From: Hymenobacter piscis
GTDB taxonomy: Bacteria > Bacteroidota > Bacteroidia > Cytophagales > Hymenobacteraceae
Length of the DNA stretch: 64,000 nt
Assembly (NCBI RefSeq): GCF_018760735.1
Contig: NZ_JAHHZN010000012.1
Location: 1 to 64,000 of the forward strand
Reading direction: 5' to 3'
The notes under the pieces were generated by a model that worked only from the letters and a program-made list of their open reading frames with translations, made no database searches and was not told where the DNA came from. The translations under genes were made by a program, and so were the position numbers. Positions 18,117 to 26,615 of the stretch are shown here, piece after piece; the first letter of the stretch is position 1, and every line of letters starts with the position of its first letter.

Positions 18117-19535
18117 CTACTTCTCCTCCTCTTCGGGGGCATCTTCCTTGAGGGCGGCTTTGTCGAGGGATTTGGCATCTTTCACCACTACCAGGGCCCC
18201 GTCCTTGAGGGTTTTGGACACGGCCCGGAACGGCCCGCTCACCACCTGATCACCGGCCTGGATGCCGCTCAGGATTTCCATGTTCTGGAAGTCGCTGATG
18301 CCGGTTTTGACGGGCGTCAGCACGGCCTTGCCGTTGCGGATGAGGAAGACCACTTCCTGCACGTCGGGCTTCACGCCGGTAGCGGCGGCCGGCTCGGCGG
18401 GGGCTTTGGGGCCCCGGCTCACCCGCACGCTCGCGCTGCCTTTCGCGCCGGCGGCCGGGGCGGCGGCGCTGTCGGAGCGGGTGGTGACGGCGGCCAGGGG
18501 CACGCTCAGCACGTTGCTCTTGCGGTTGGTGATGATGTCGACGGAGGCCGTCATGCCCGGGCGGAAGGGCACAATGCTGCGGCCCTGCACCGAGCGGATC
18601 AGGTGGGTGTAGGACTCGGGCAGCAGGCGGATGCGCACCTCAAACTCGGTTACGGCCTCGGCCGTGAGGGCGTCCTTGGCCGTGTTGGCAATGGCCGTCA
18701 CGGTGCCCCGGAATTTCTGGTCCTGGCTGGCGTAGCTGTCCACTTCCACGTCGGCCGAGTCGCCGAGGCTCACGTTGATGATGTCGTTCTCGTTTACGCT
18801 CACGCGCACCTCCATCTCGTTGAGGTTGGCAATGCGCATGATTTCGGTGCCGGCCATCTGCGAGGTACCCACCACCCGCTCGCCGCGCTTCACGTTGAGC
18901 TTGCTCACGGTACCGCTCACGGGCGCGTAGATGGTGGTTTTATCGAGGTTGCGGCGGGCTTCCTCCAGGCCGGCCTGGGCTGAGCGCACACTGCTCTGGG
19001 CCCCGCGGATGCTCTGGCGGGCCGAGTTGATTTCCTCCTGGGAGGCATCGTAGGCGGCCTTGCTGGCCTCGTAATCGGCCTGGGAAATCACCTTCTGCTT
19101 GTAGAGCGACGCGTTGCGGCGGTAGGTCAGCTCGGTCTGGCGGGCGCTGGCGATGAGCTGCTGGAGGCGGGCCCGGCTCTGGGCCACGCTGGCCTGCTGG
19201 GTGCCCACCACGGCGCTCTGCTGGCTGACCATGGCCTGGTAGTTATCGGGACGGATGCGCAGCAGCAGCTGGCCCTTCTTCACCGAATCGCCCTCCTGCA
19301 CGTAGAGCTCCGTGATTTCGCCCGAGACGTCGGGGGAAATTTTCACTTCCGTTTCGGGCTGCACCTTGCCCGAGGCACTGACTTTCTCCACGATGGTGGC
19401 CGGCGCGGCCTTGGCCGCCAGCACCTCGGTGCCGGCCGGCTGGCCGATCCAGCCCTGCTTCTTGGCCACCATAAAGCCGCCCAGCGTTACCAGTAACAGG
19501 GCCAGCAGAATGTACAGCGTACGGTTGTTTTTCAT
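18117..19535 (-). CDS. HlyD/MacA-type periplasmic adaptor subunit of an efflux system
   Basis: 472 residues. One N-terminal membrane helix (about 5-24) is followed by a lipoyl-like half-motif, a long coiled-coil hairpin (about residues 95-190, rich in Gln/Ala/Arg), and beta-barrel domains. The segment TIYAPVSGTVSKLNVKRGE is typical of membrane fusion proteins. An outer membrane TolC-like gene lies just upstream on the same strand, so the two form two thirds of a tripartite exporter; no inner membrane pump is visible in the window. Start ATG 19535 excludes repeat-encoded residues. Confidence 0.9.
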   Translation of the reverse strand: MKNNRTLYILLALLLVTLGGFMVAKKQGWIGQPAGTEVLAAKAAPATIVEKVSASGKVQPETEVKISPDVSGEITELYVQEGDSVKKGQLLLRIRPDNYQAMVSQQSAVVGTQQASVAQSRARLQQLIASARQTELTYRRNASLYKQKVISQADYEASKAAYDASQEEINSARQSIRGAQSSVRSAQAGLEEARRNLDKTTIYAPVSGTVSKLNVKRGERVVGTSQMAGTEIMRIANLNEMEVRVSVNENDIINVSLGDSADVEVDSYASQDQKFRGTVTAIANTAKDALTAEAVTEFEVRIRLLPESYTHLIRSVQGRSIVPFRPGMTASVDIITNRKSNVLSVPLAAVTTRSDSAAAPAAGAKGSASVRVSRGPKAPAEPAAATGVKPDVQEVVFLIRNGKAVLTPVKTGISDFQNMEILSGIQAGDQVVSGPFRAVSKTLKDGALVVVKDAKSLDKAALKEDAPEEEEK

Positions 19536-19658
19536 AGTTGGGGGTCTGGGGGACTGGGGGTCTGGGGGTCTGGGTTGGTGGGGGACTGGGGGACTGGGAG
19601 CTTCTGATTCTGGCGGTTGAACGTCAACCCAGCCCCTCAGTCCCCCGGACCCCAACAA
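19536..19658. repeat. palindromic intergenic element C with GGGGGTCTGG/GGGGGACTGG repeats
   Basis: Tandem units of 8-9 nt (GGGGTCTGG, GGGGACTGG) occupy 19540-19600 and an inverted copy, CCCAGCCCCTCAGTCCCCC followed by GGACCCCAAC, occupies 19627-19654. This gap separates two genes of one efflux system that would be expected to be co-transcribed, so the transcript would carry a strong hairpin between them. Confidence 0.82.
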
Positions 19659-21191
19659 CTACAAGGCAATCGGCTTGCCCTGGTAGAAATCGAGCACCTT
19701 GCGGCGGAACACAAAGCTGTACTTGGCCTGAATCATGCTCGACTCGGCGGCCGTGAGGTTGTTTTTGGCGATGTTGAACTCGGTGCCGTTGAGCAGGCCG
19801 TTGTTGAAGCGGATTTCGGCGTTGCGGTAGGCCAGCGTGAGGGCCTCTACCTGCCGGCTGGAAGCCAGGTACTGGCGCTGGGCGGCCAGCGCATCGGCGT
19901 ACGCCTGCTCAATGGTCTGGCGCAGCACCAGGCGGGCCTGCTCGGAGCGCACCTCGGCCAGCTGCTGGTTGATTTTGGCGCGCTGCACGTTGGTGCGCGC
20001 CTGCAGGCCGTTGAGAATCGGAATCTGCAGGTTGAACTGCAACGACTTCCCTAAGTTATTGTCGAGTTGCGTGAAGTACGAAACGTTTTCGGTAGTGCGG
20101 CGCACCACCGGCTGGAAGGGCGTCAGGGCGACAAACGGCGCGGGCGCCGTACCGGGCTGCCCCGTCACGGGGTCAATCGGGAATACGGGCAGCACTGCCC
20201 GGGCCGAGTCGAAGCTGGTAACGGGCAGCGTGTAGAGGGAGGAGTAGCCGGTGAAAATGCTGGCCCCGAACGAGAGGCGCGGGTAGTAGGCGCCGCGGGC
20301 CAGCTCCACGCCGCGCAGGCTGCTTTGCACGCGCAGGTCGGCGGCCTTGATTTCGGGCTGCCGGGTCTGCGCCGTCAGGAATACTTCGTCCGGGGCCACA
20401 TCGGCCAGCGCGTTTTCGTCGGGGGCCGCCAACTCGGGCGTGGCAATGGTCAGCGTTTGGCTGGCCGCTTCGTCGAGGTTGAGCAGCTGGGCCAGCTGAA
20501 TCCTGGCAATATCGAGCTGGTTCTGGGCCGTGATGACGTTGAACTGCTCGGTGGCCAGCTGGGCCTGGCTGTCGAGCACGTTGCTTTCGGCCACTGCGCC
20601 GGCCTTGAGCAGCTTCTGGCTCTGCTCGACCTGCAGGCGGGTGCTGGCCTCCCGCGTCTGGTTGGTGCGCACCAGCTCCTGGGCCAGCAGCATCTGCAGG
20701 TAGGCCGAAGCCACGTTGAGCGACAAGTCGTTGCGGGCCTGCTCCACGTCGCTGAGCGCGGCCTCGTAGTCGAGGGCGTTGCGGCGGATGGTATTGCGCA
20801 GCTGGAAGCCCGAAAAGAGCGTTACCTGCGACACGGCCGAGAAATTGTTGTTGCGCGTGGTCTGGCTCTGGAAAACGTTGGTCAGCGGGTTGATGGTGGT
20901 CCCGTAGTTCCAGGCCTGGCTGGCGTTAACGTTGGCCGAGGGCAGCAGGGCCGCCCGGCTCTGCTGCAGGGCCACGTCCACGCTCTGGGCTTGCAGGCGG
21001 CTCTGGCGCACATTCAGGTTGTTGGCCAGGGCATACTCCACGGCGGCGGGCAGGCTCCAGGGGCCGGTGGGCGCGGCGGCCGGCAGCGCGCCGGCAGGGG
21101 GCTGCCCGGGCGTGGCGGAGGGCGCCTGGGCCAGGGCCGGCCGTACCGCCAGCAGGCCCGAACTTAGCAGCAGCCAGTAAAAACGCTTCAT
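19659..21191 (-). CDS. TolC-family outer membrane efflux protein
   Basis: 510 residues with a signal peptide ending near PALAQ and the duplicated helical hairpin layout of TolC: AVEYALANNLNVRQSRLQAQ near residue 50 and QTIEQAYADALAAQRQYLAS in the second half. It forms the outer membrane channel for the HlyD-type adaptor encoded next. ATG 21191 is chosen because it starts the signal peptide. A -7 box TACCTTTG (21237-21244 on the minus strand) gives a leader of about 40 nt. Confidence 0.92.
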   Translation of the reverse strand: MKRFYWLLLSSGLLAVRPALAQAPSATPGQPPAGALPAAAPTGPWSLPAAVEYALANNLNVRQSRLQAQSVDVALQQSRAALLPSANVNASQAWNYGTTINPLTNVFQSQTTRNNNFSAVSQVTLFSGFQLRNTIRRNALDYEAALSDVEQARNDLSLNVASAYLQMLLAQELVRTNQTREASTRLQVEQSQKLLKAGAVAESNVLDSQAQLATEQFNVITAQNQLDIARIQLAQLLNLDEAASQTLTIATPELAAPDENALADVAPDEVFLTAQTRQPEIKAADLRVQSSLRGVELARGAYYPRLSFGASIFTGYSSLYTLPVTSFDSARAVLPVFPIDPVTGQPGTAPAPFVALTPFQPVVRRTTENVSYFTQLDNNLGKSLQFNLQIPILNGLQARTNVQRAKINQQLAEVRSEQARLVLRQTIEQAYADALAAQRQYLASSRQVEALTLAYRNAEIRFNNGLLNGTEFNIAKNNLTAAESSMIQAKYSFVFRRKVLDFYQGKPIAL

Positions 21192-21236
21192 GGAACAGGA
21201 GTTAGGGGCTGATTGGAATAAGGAAGACGGGCGCGC

Positions 21237-21244
21237 CAAAGGTA
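21237..21244 (-). promoter_or_regulatory. -7 promoter box (TACCTTTG) of the TolC-HlyD genes
   Basis: A TAnnTTTG match 46 bp upstream of the TolC-type start codon on the minus strand. Confidence 0.55.
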
Positions 21245-21319
21245 GCCGAAGCGCCGAAACCACGGCCCGGGAATCAACCAACGCCGCGCCCCCGGCCCTG
21301 AACCGGCCCGGCCCCGGCC

Positions 21320-22000
21320 TCAGTCGAGGGCCGGAATATAGGTCAGGCGATGTACCCAGCGCAACTGGCGCAGGTAGTCCAGGGTGATGGGGCGCAGCTC
21401 GGAGTCGATTTCGATGAACTGCCGGGCCGCGTCGTGCTTGCCCTTCCGCGAGACAAACATAGTGGCAATATTGCATTCATCGCGCGAAATAACGGAGGCA
21501 ATAAAGGCAATGGAGCCCACTTCGTCGTCGGCGTCGATGATGAGCGTGTGCAGGGAAGTGGAAAAATCGGACGGAAACCCATCCACTTCCACAATCCGGA
21601 TGACGCCCCCGCCCCGGCTCTGGCCGATAACTTCCACGCCCAGCCCCGTGCGCTCGTCGCGCAGTTGCAGACGGATGGTGTTCGGGTGCATGGTGGAGGC
21701 GTTGCCCACGCCCTGGAACGTGTAGTGCAGGCCGGCCGCCTGGGCGTGGTCGAAGGCCTCGCGGATGCGCACGTCGTCGGTGTTCATGCCCAGCAGCCCG
21801 GCCACGATGGCACGGTCGGAGCCGTGGCCCTCGTAGGTGCGGGCGAAGGAGTTGTAGAACGTGATGACGGCGTGGGTGGGCGTGCTGCCCAGAATGCGGA
21901 TGCCCGCCCTCGCAATGCGTACTACGCCCGCCGTGTGGGAGGAGCTCGGCCCGATCATCACCGGCCCGATCATGTCGAAAATACTGGATTTCTCTGCCAT
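21320..22000 (-). CDS. sdaAB: L-serine dehydratase, iron-sulfur type, beta subunit
   Basis: 226 residues. It begins SIFDMIGPVMIGPSSSHTAG, the hallmark of the beta chain of the Fe-S L-serine ammonia-lyase that converts serine to pyruvate and ammonia, and ends with an ACT-like regulatory domain (segment FSTSLHTLIIDADDEVGSIA). The alpha subunit is not in the window. The start ATG 22000 lies 8 bp from a perfect 50-bp inverted repeat, so the promoter must lie inside or beyond that palindrome. Confidence 0.9.
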   Translation of the reverse strand: MAEKSSIFDMIGPVMIGPSSSHTAGVVRIARAGIRILGSTPTHAVITFYNSFARTYEGHGSDRAIVAGLLGMNTDDVRIREAFDHAQAAGLHYTFQGVGNASTMHPNTIRLQLRDERTGLGVEVIGQSRGGGVIRIVEVDGFPSDFSTSLHTLIIDADDEVGSIAFIASVISRDECNIATMFVSRKGKHDAARQFIEIDSELRPITLDYLRQLRWVHRLTYIPALD

Positions 22001-22008
22001 AACGGGGT

Positions 22009-22203
22009 AAAGGTACTTTTTAATGTGATGAATGTGGTTTGAATGTGATGGAATGTGGGTGATGGGAAGAATGTGATGGGAATGTGGTAGTTGCCAATCA
22101 CCTTCCCTCACATTGCCCACATTCCACCACATTCATCACATTATTTACACTGTCCACATTCCATCACATTCAAACCACATTCATCACATTAAAAAGTACC
22201 TTT
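22009..22203. repeat. intergenic palindrome D, perfect 50-bp arms
   Basis: Positions 22009-22058 and 22154-22203 are exact reverse complements over 50 nt (left arm begins AAAGGTACTTTTTAATGTGA). The arms are built from ATGTGATGAATGTGGTTTGA-type units, and the 95-nt centre carries more such units in both directions. It sits between two divergent genes whose start codons are 8 and 10 bp outside the arms, so both promoters would have to be in the repeat. Confidence 0.95.
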
Positions 22204-22213
22204 ACCGCCGCTT

Positions 22214-23194
22214 ATGACGACACCCGAATCGGAATTCTCCCCGGCGGTGCTGGCCCAGCTGCGCCGCCTGCAAACCCGCTACGCCGCCGACGACCAGGAC
22301 CTGGCCGCCTACCTCGAAGGGCTCTACCACACCCGCTACCTGGGCTACTGGGACTACATCCAGCTCGATGCCCTGCTGAGCCTGCAACGGCCCCTGACCA
22401 ACATCCCCGACGAGCGGATTTTCATCATCTACCACCAGATTACGGAGCTCTACTTCAAGCTCTGCCTCTGCGAGTACGAGCAGCTCGGCGACCTGGCCCA
22501 GCCCACCACGGAAGAGGTCACGCGGCGGGTGGGGCGCATCAACCGCTACTTCGAGAACCTGATCGACTCCTTCGACGTGATGGTGGACGGCATGGACAAG
22601 CAGCAGTTTCTGGAGTTCCGGATGGCGCTCATGCCGGCCTCGGGCTTCCAGAGCGTGCAGTACCGCATGATTGAGCTCTCCAGCACCAGCCTCACCAACC
22701 TCGTGCCCGAGGAGCAGCGCCGCCTGCTGGGCGAGGCCGCCGCCCACGACGAGCTGCTGGGCTGCATCTACTGGAAAGCCGGCGCCACGGTGGTCGAAAC
22801 CGGGGCCAAGGCCCTCACCCTGCTCGAATTCGAGAAGAAATACACCGGCCAGCTCACCGAGCACGCCCGCCAGTACGCGCAGCGCAACCTCTGGGCCGTG
22901 GTGCAGCGCCTGCCCGCCGGGCCCGAGGGCCGGGAGCACCCGCGCCTGCTGCGCCAGCTCCGGCAGCTCGACGTGAACGTGAACGTGAACTGGCCCCTGA
23001 TGCACTACAAATCGGCCGTGCGCTACCTGGAGCGCCACCCCGAGTCCATTGCCGCTACCGGGGGAACCAACTGGCAGCAGTACCTGCCTCCCAAGTTTCA
23101 GCGCCGCATCTTCTACCCCCAACTCTGGACCGCAACCGAGCTGGCCGACTGGGGCAAGGGCTGGGTAGAAAGCGTACTGGGCAGCGGGGAGTAA
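22214..23194 (+). CDS. kynA: tryptophan 2,3-dioxygenase
   Basis: 326 residues of a heme enzyme that oxidises L-tryptophan to N-formylkynurenine. The motifs QLDALLSLQRPLTNIPDE and FIIYHQITELYFKL with the heme-ligand His are present, and FQSVQYRMIE is the conserved central helix. The length suits the longer bacterial form. It diverges from the serine dehydratase gene across palindrome D. The next gene starts 2 bp after its stop codon. No other kynurenine gene is in the window. Confidence 0.9.
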   Translation: MTTPESEFSPAVLAQLRRLQTRYAADDQDLAAYLEGLYHTRYLGYWDYIQLDALLSLQRPLTNIPDERIFIIYHQITELYFKLCLCEYEQLGDLAQPTTEEVTRRVGRINRYFENLIDSFDVMVDGMDKQQFLEFRMALMPASGFQSVQYRMIELSSTSLTNLVPEEQRRLLGEAAAHDELLGCIYWKAGATVVETGAKALTLLEFEKKYTGQLTEHARQYAQRNLWAVVQRLPAGPEGREHPRLLRQLRQLDVNVNVNWPLMHYKSAVRYLERHPESIAATGGTNWQQYLPPKFQRRIFYPQLWTATELADWGKGWVESVLGSGE

Positions 23195-23196
23195 CC

Positions 23197-24420
23197 ATGT
23201 CCCTATCTGCCAACGACCAGACGCCGGGAGCCCACGCGGCGTATTTCCCGGCCCTGACCGGGGTACGGGCACTTGCTGGCTACATGGTACTGCTATTTCA
23301 TCTCAACCCGTTACGGGGTCAGGTGCATCAGGCGGTTTTGGTGCGGTGGTTAGACTATTTTATCCAGCAACTCCATGTAGGCCTACCCATCTTTTTTGTG
23401 TTGAGCGGCTTTCTCATTGCGCATCGCTATCAGGCCCATGCTGAAATTCGATTAACGTGGTTCAAAACGTATCTTTGGAACAGATTTACGAGAATTTATC
23501 CCCTCTATTTTATTCTGACGCTATTCACCTTTCTAACGTTACAATATTTCCCGAACGAAGCCATTGCCCACTGGCACGCAGCCGATGTGGCATGGAAGGA
23601 TAAACTATTAACACTGCTTCTAAACCTCACTCTGACTAAAGCCTTTTTCAGCGCTTTTCTGCTGTCCGGTATTCCTACCGCTTGGTCATTAACGGTTGAG
23701 GAAAGCTTCTACCTATTCGCGCCGTTTTTCCTACTGGGGTTGCGGCAACACCCTCGCCGCCTGTTGTTTTATCCAGCGCTACTCTTAGCATTGGGCAGCT
23801 TGCTGGTACTGGTCAGCGCCCTGGTTCCGCATCACTTGTACGGGTTTCTGGCCTCCATGAATTTCATGCTGCGCTTCACCTTTTTCGGGCGCTGCTCGGA
23901 ATTTATGTGTGGTATTGCCCTGGCCTTGCATTGGCGGACCATCTACCCCTTCAAAGCCGGCTGGTCTACGCTCCTTGGCGGGGTCGGAATATTATTCTGC
24001 ACGATACTGTTGGCGATAATAAAAGTTCATTACTCTCCTACCGCTGATTGGCCAACTTCTCAGTGGTCTATCGTTGTGCAAAACGTTGTGTTACCCGGAG
24101 CTATTACCCTATTTTTTTATGGCCTGATTACAGAGCGAACATGGTTCAGTCACGTACTATCAACCGCCTTTTTCTCCCTGCTGGGTCGGAGTTCGTACGC
24201 TCTGTACCTACTCCATTTGGGCGTATTTGACACCTTATTTGATTATTATATTTCCGGCAGCCTATGGCTTAAACTAATAGTCTATTCCCTGGTAGCCTTT
24301 GGCCTCTACACCGGGATTGAATCCCCTGCCCTCCGCTTACTCCGCCGGACTGCTAGCTCGTTACGGAATGTGGGTCGCAGTGCATTATTAGGCAAAGAAC
24401 AGTTGAGGCGACCTCAATAA
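23197..24420 (+). CDS. acyltransferase, OafA/YrhL (acyltransferase 3) family
   Basis: 407 residues with about ten membrane segments. The family's catalytic His is seen in MVLLFHLNP near residue 30, and the FVLSGFLIAHRY motif follows near residue 70. Such enzymes transfer acetyl or other acyl groups to surface polysaccharide. The base composition is visibly less GC-rich than the neighbours, a sign of horizontal transfer, yet the start codon is only 2 bp after the kynA stop. An O-antigen ligase-like gene 1 kb further on supports a role in surface glycan. Confidence 0.88.
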   Translation: MSLSANDQTPGAHAAYFPALTGVRALAGYMVLLFHLNPLRGQVHQAVLVRWLDYFIQQLHVGLPIFFVLSGFLIAHRYQAHAEIRLTWFKTYLWNRFTRIYPLYFILTLFTFLTLQYFPNEAIAHWHAADVAWKDKLLTLLLNLTLTKAFFSAFLLSGIPTAWSLTVEESFYLFAPFFLLGLRQHPRRLLFYPALLLALGSLLVLVSALVPHHLYGFLASMNFMLRFTFFGRCSEFMCGIALALHWRTIYPFKAGWSTLLGGVGILFCTILLAIIKVHYSPTADWPTSQWSIVVQNVVLPGAITLFFYGLITERTWFSHVLSTAFFSLLGRSSYALYLLHLGVFDTLFDYYISGSLWLKLIVYSLVAFGLYTGIESPALRLLRRTASSLRNVGRSALLGKEQLRRPQ

Positions 24421-24491
24421 GAGACGGACAGAGGAAGGACGTATAGTTGAAAAGAAGGGGCACTGATTAGCCCAATAACTTGCCCGCTACG

Positions 24492-25043
24492 CTACTTCAC
24501 CGCAAACGTGACCTGCGTTTTTTCCCAGGCCAGCGTTACCTGGCCGGTGCTGTCGGCGGAGATGGTGAACTGCTCCCGGGATTCGGGCACGACAACGGGC
24601 CGGGCCGGCACCCGGAGCGTATCCTGCGCGGCCTGGTACTCGTAGGCGCCCCACTGGCTGGCCGTGTTGTTGAAAATGATGGTCCACTCCTTTTCAGCCG
24701 GAATGGTGAACAGAGCGTACTGGCCGGCCGGCAGGGGCTGGCCCTGCACCAGCACGGGCTTATCAACGGCAAAGGTGGTGGCCTCGTTGGCTCCCGTGCG
24801 CCACACCTGGCCGTAGGGTACGAGTCCGCCGAACACTTTGCGGTCCTTGGCCGAGGGGCGGCTGTAGCGGATGGTGAGGCGGGCCCCGCCGGGCACGGTC
24901 GTGGTGACGACTGCGGGCGGACTGGGCCGGGCAGCCCGTTCTTCGGTTTGCGGGGCCTGCTCGGAGCAGGCCGTCAGCTGAAACCCCAGTGCGAGCAGAA
25001 GCAAAACGGAAAATCGCACGGGAGGAGTACGCGTACAGAACAT
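24492..25043 (-). CDS. DUF2911 domain lipoprotein
   Basis: 183 residues from ATG 25043. The N-terminal signal ends GFQLTAC, a lipobox. The domain follows with TIRYSRPSAKDRKVFGGLVP, YGQVWRTGANEATTFA and AGQYALFTIPAEKEWTIIFN, which together are the signature of DUF2911, a family common in Bacteroidota with unknown function. An upstream ATT would add three residues but is an unlikely start. Confidence 0.85.
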   Translation of the reverse strand: MFCTRTPPVRFSVLLLLALGFQLTACSEQAPQTEERAARPSPPAVVTTTVPGGARLTIRYSRPSAKDRKVFGGLVPYGQVWRTGANEATTFAVDKPVLVQGQPLPAGQYALFTIPAEKEWTIIFNNTASQWGAYEYQAAQDTLRVPARPVVVPESREQFTISADSTGQVTLAWEKTQVTFAVK

Positions 25044-25283
25044 AGAAGGCAATAAGAGGCGGGGCGAAAGCGTCCAACCAGGGGGTGGCGCCGTTTCAGC
25101 AATAACTATACCTCAAGTTCGGCAATAGGTTGCTTCCGGCCGCCAACAACTTTGCCGTTCCCGGGCCCGGGCCGCTGGTCAGTAATGCCCTTGTGGGCTG
25201 CCCCCGGTACGGCCTGCCGCCGCGCCGGGGCCTGATGCGCGGCGGCAGTCAACGCGAAAAAATGTGCTGGCGCAAGCCGGTGA

Positions 25284-26579
25284 TCAGGCGCCTGTTGCCG
25301 CTGTTTCTTCCCGGCTGATTTGATAGTCCGTTTCGGCGGCTACCACCAGAAAACCGTAGGCAAACACGAACAGATTCAGGCTGATTTGCAGGCTCAGAAT
25401 ATCGACTACCATCATGGCCGTCGCCTGCGTGCAGATAAAGACGAGTACAAACGGGTTGCGGCGCGTGGGCCGGTACAGCAGGGGCCCGAACAGCAGCGCC
25501 AGCCACAGTGCCAGCCCGACGAGCCCGCCGCCCACCAGCGTACTCAGGTACTGGTTGTGCACGTTGATGCGGTTTTGCGGCCGCAGGCCGAAGTCGCGCC
25601 AGGTGTACTGGTGGAGCATGGCGGCGTAGGCATCGGCAGGGCCAACCCCCAGCAGCCAGTGCCGCCGGATAAGGGCACCGGCCGTTTCGACGGCCGCCAG
25701 CCGCCGGGCCAGCGAATACTCGTTGATGTCCTGGCCCTGGGTATACTGCTGCACATCATAGATAGTGGCGCCCACCCGCCGCTGTACGGAGTGAAGCGAG
25801 GAGTAAGCCAGCCAGGGCCCCAGGACCAGTCCCCCCAGCACCACTACTGCCAGGGCCAGGTGGCGGCGCAGCAGCAAGTACCCGACGCAGGCCAGCAGCC
25901 CCGCGTAGAGCACCAGCAGCCCGGTCCGGTAAGCCAGCACGTGCAGGGTCAGCACGCTGCCCGCCGCCGCCGCCAGCAGCAGGGCCCGCAGCACCCGGCC
26001 GGCCCGCGGGTTGCGGCGCAGCAGCAGGCTCCAGAAGAAAGCCTGGGCCAGCATAATCCCGAACGCGATGTGAAACGTGCCGGTAGCGGCCTGCATGTTC
26101 TGCCCCACCCGAATAGCCTCGTTGGCCCCGGCAACGTTGCGCAGATACTGTCCCGTGGTGACCAAGCCCACCGTGGCCACACTCAGCACGAACAACGCCC
26201 CCACGGCCAGCCGCTGCCGCGCATTCAGGGGCACGGCCAGGGTAAAGGCCAGCGGCACGCCCAGCCACGTCAGGCTCCGGAACAGCTCGTGGCGCCAGGT
26301 GGCCCATTCGCTGGTATAGAGGCCGCTCAGCAGCAGAAACCCGACCAGGGCCGCCGCCCATACGGCCGCCCTGTTGCGCCGGTAGCGGGAAGCCACGGAC
26401 CGTAGGTGGGGGTTGGCTAATACGGCCACCACGCCCACTACCGGGCTCAGCGCAATCAGGGCCCGAAAGGCCAGCAACCCCGCTACTCCCGCCCCGCAGG
26501 CCAGCCACAGCAGGTGCTGCGAGAGCCGCCCCGAACGATAGTACCGGCCACTGAGAACAAAATCAACCCCCTGCTGCAT
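25284..26579 (-). CDS. O-antigen ligase / Wzy-like polysaccharide polymerase membrane protein
   Basis: 431 residues with about ten membrane helices and a large periplasmic loop containing RRHWLLGVGPADAYAAMLHQ and NRINVHNQYLSTLVGGGLVG. The G-x-G-x and H-N-x-x-L pattern in this loop is typical of the Wzy_C / O-antigen ligase superfamily, which joins or polymerises lipid-linked glycans at the outer face of the inner membrane. The upstream gene on the same strand is methyltransferase-like and 37 bp away. Confidence 0.82.
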   Translation of the reverse strand: MQQGVDFVLSGRYYRSGRLSQHLLWLACGAGVAGLLAFRALIALSPVVGVVAVLANPHLRSVASRYRRNRAAVWAAALVGFLLLSGLYTSEWATWRHELFRSLTWLGVPLAFTLAVPLNARQRLAVGALFVLSVATVGLVTTGQYLRNVAGANEAIRVGQNMQAATGTFHIAFGIMLAQAFFWSLLLRRNPRAGRVLRALLLAAAAGSVLTLHVLAYRTGLLVLYAGLLACVGYLLLRRHLALAVVVLGGLVLGPWLAYSSLHSVQRRVGATIYDVQQYTQGQDINEYSLARRLAAVETAGALIRRHWLLGVGPADAYAAMLHQYTWRDFGLRPQNRINVHNQYLSTLVGGGLVGLALWLALLFGPLLYRPTRRNPFVLVFICTQATAMMVVDILSLQISLNLFVFAYGFLVVAAETDYQISREETAATGA

Positions 26580-26615
26580 GACGCAATATGCACTATAATG
26601 GCTCCCGACGGCGGC

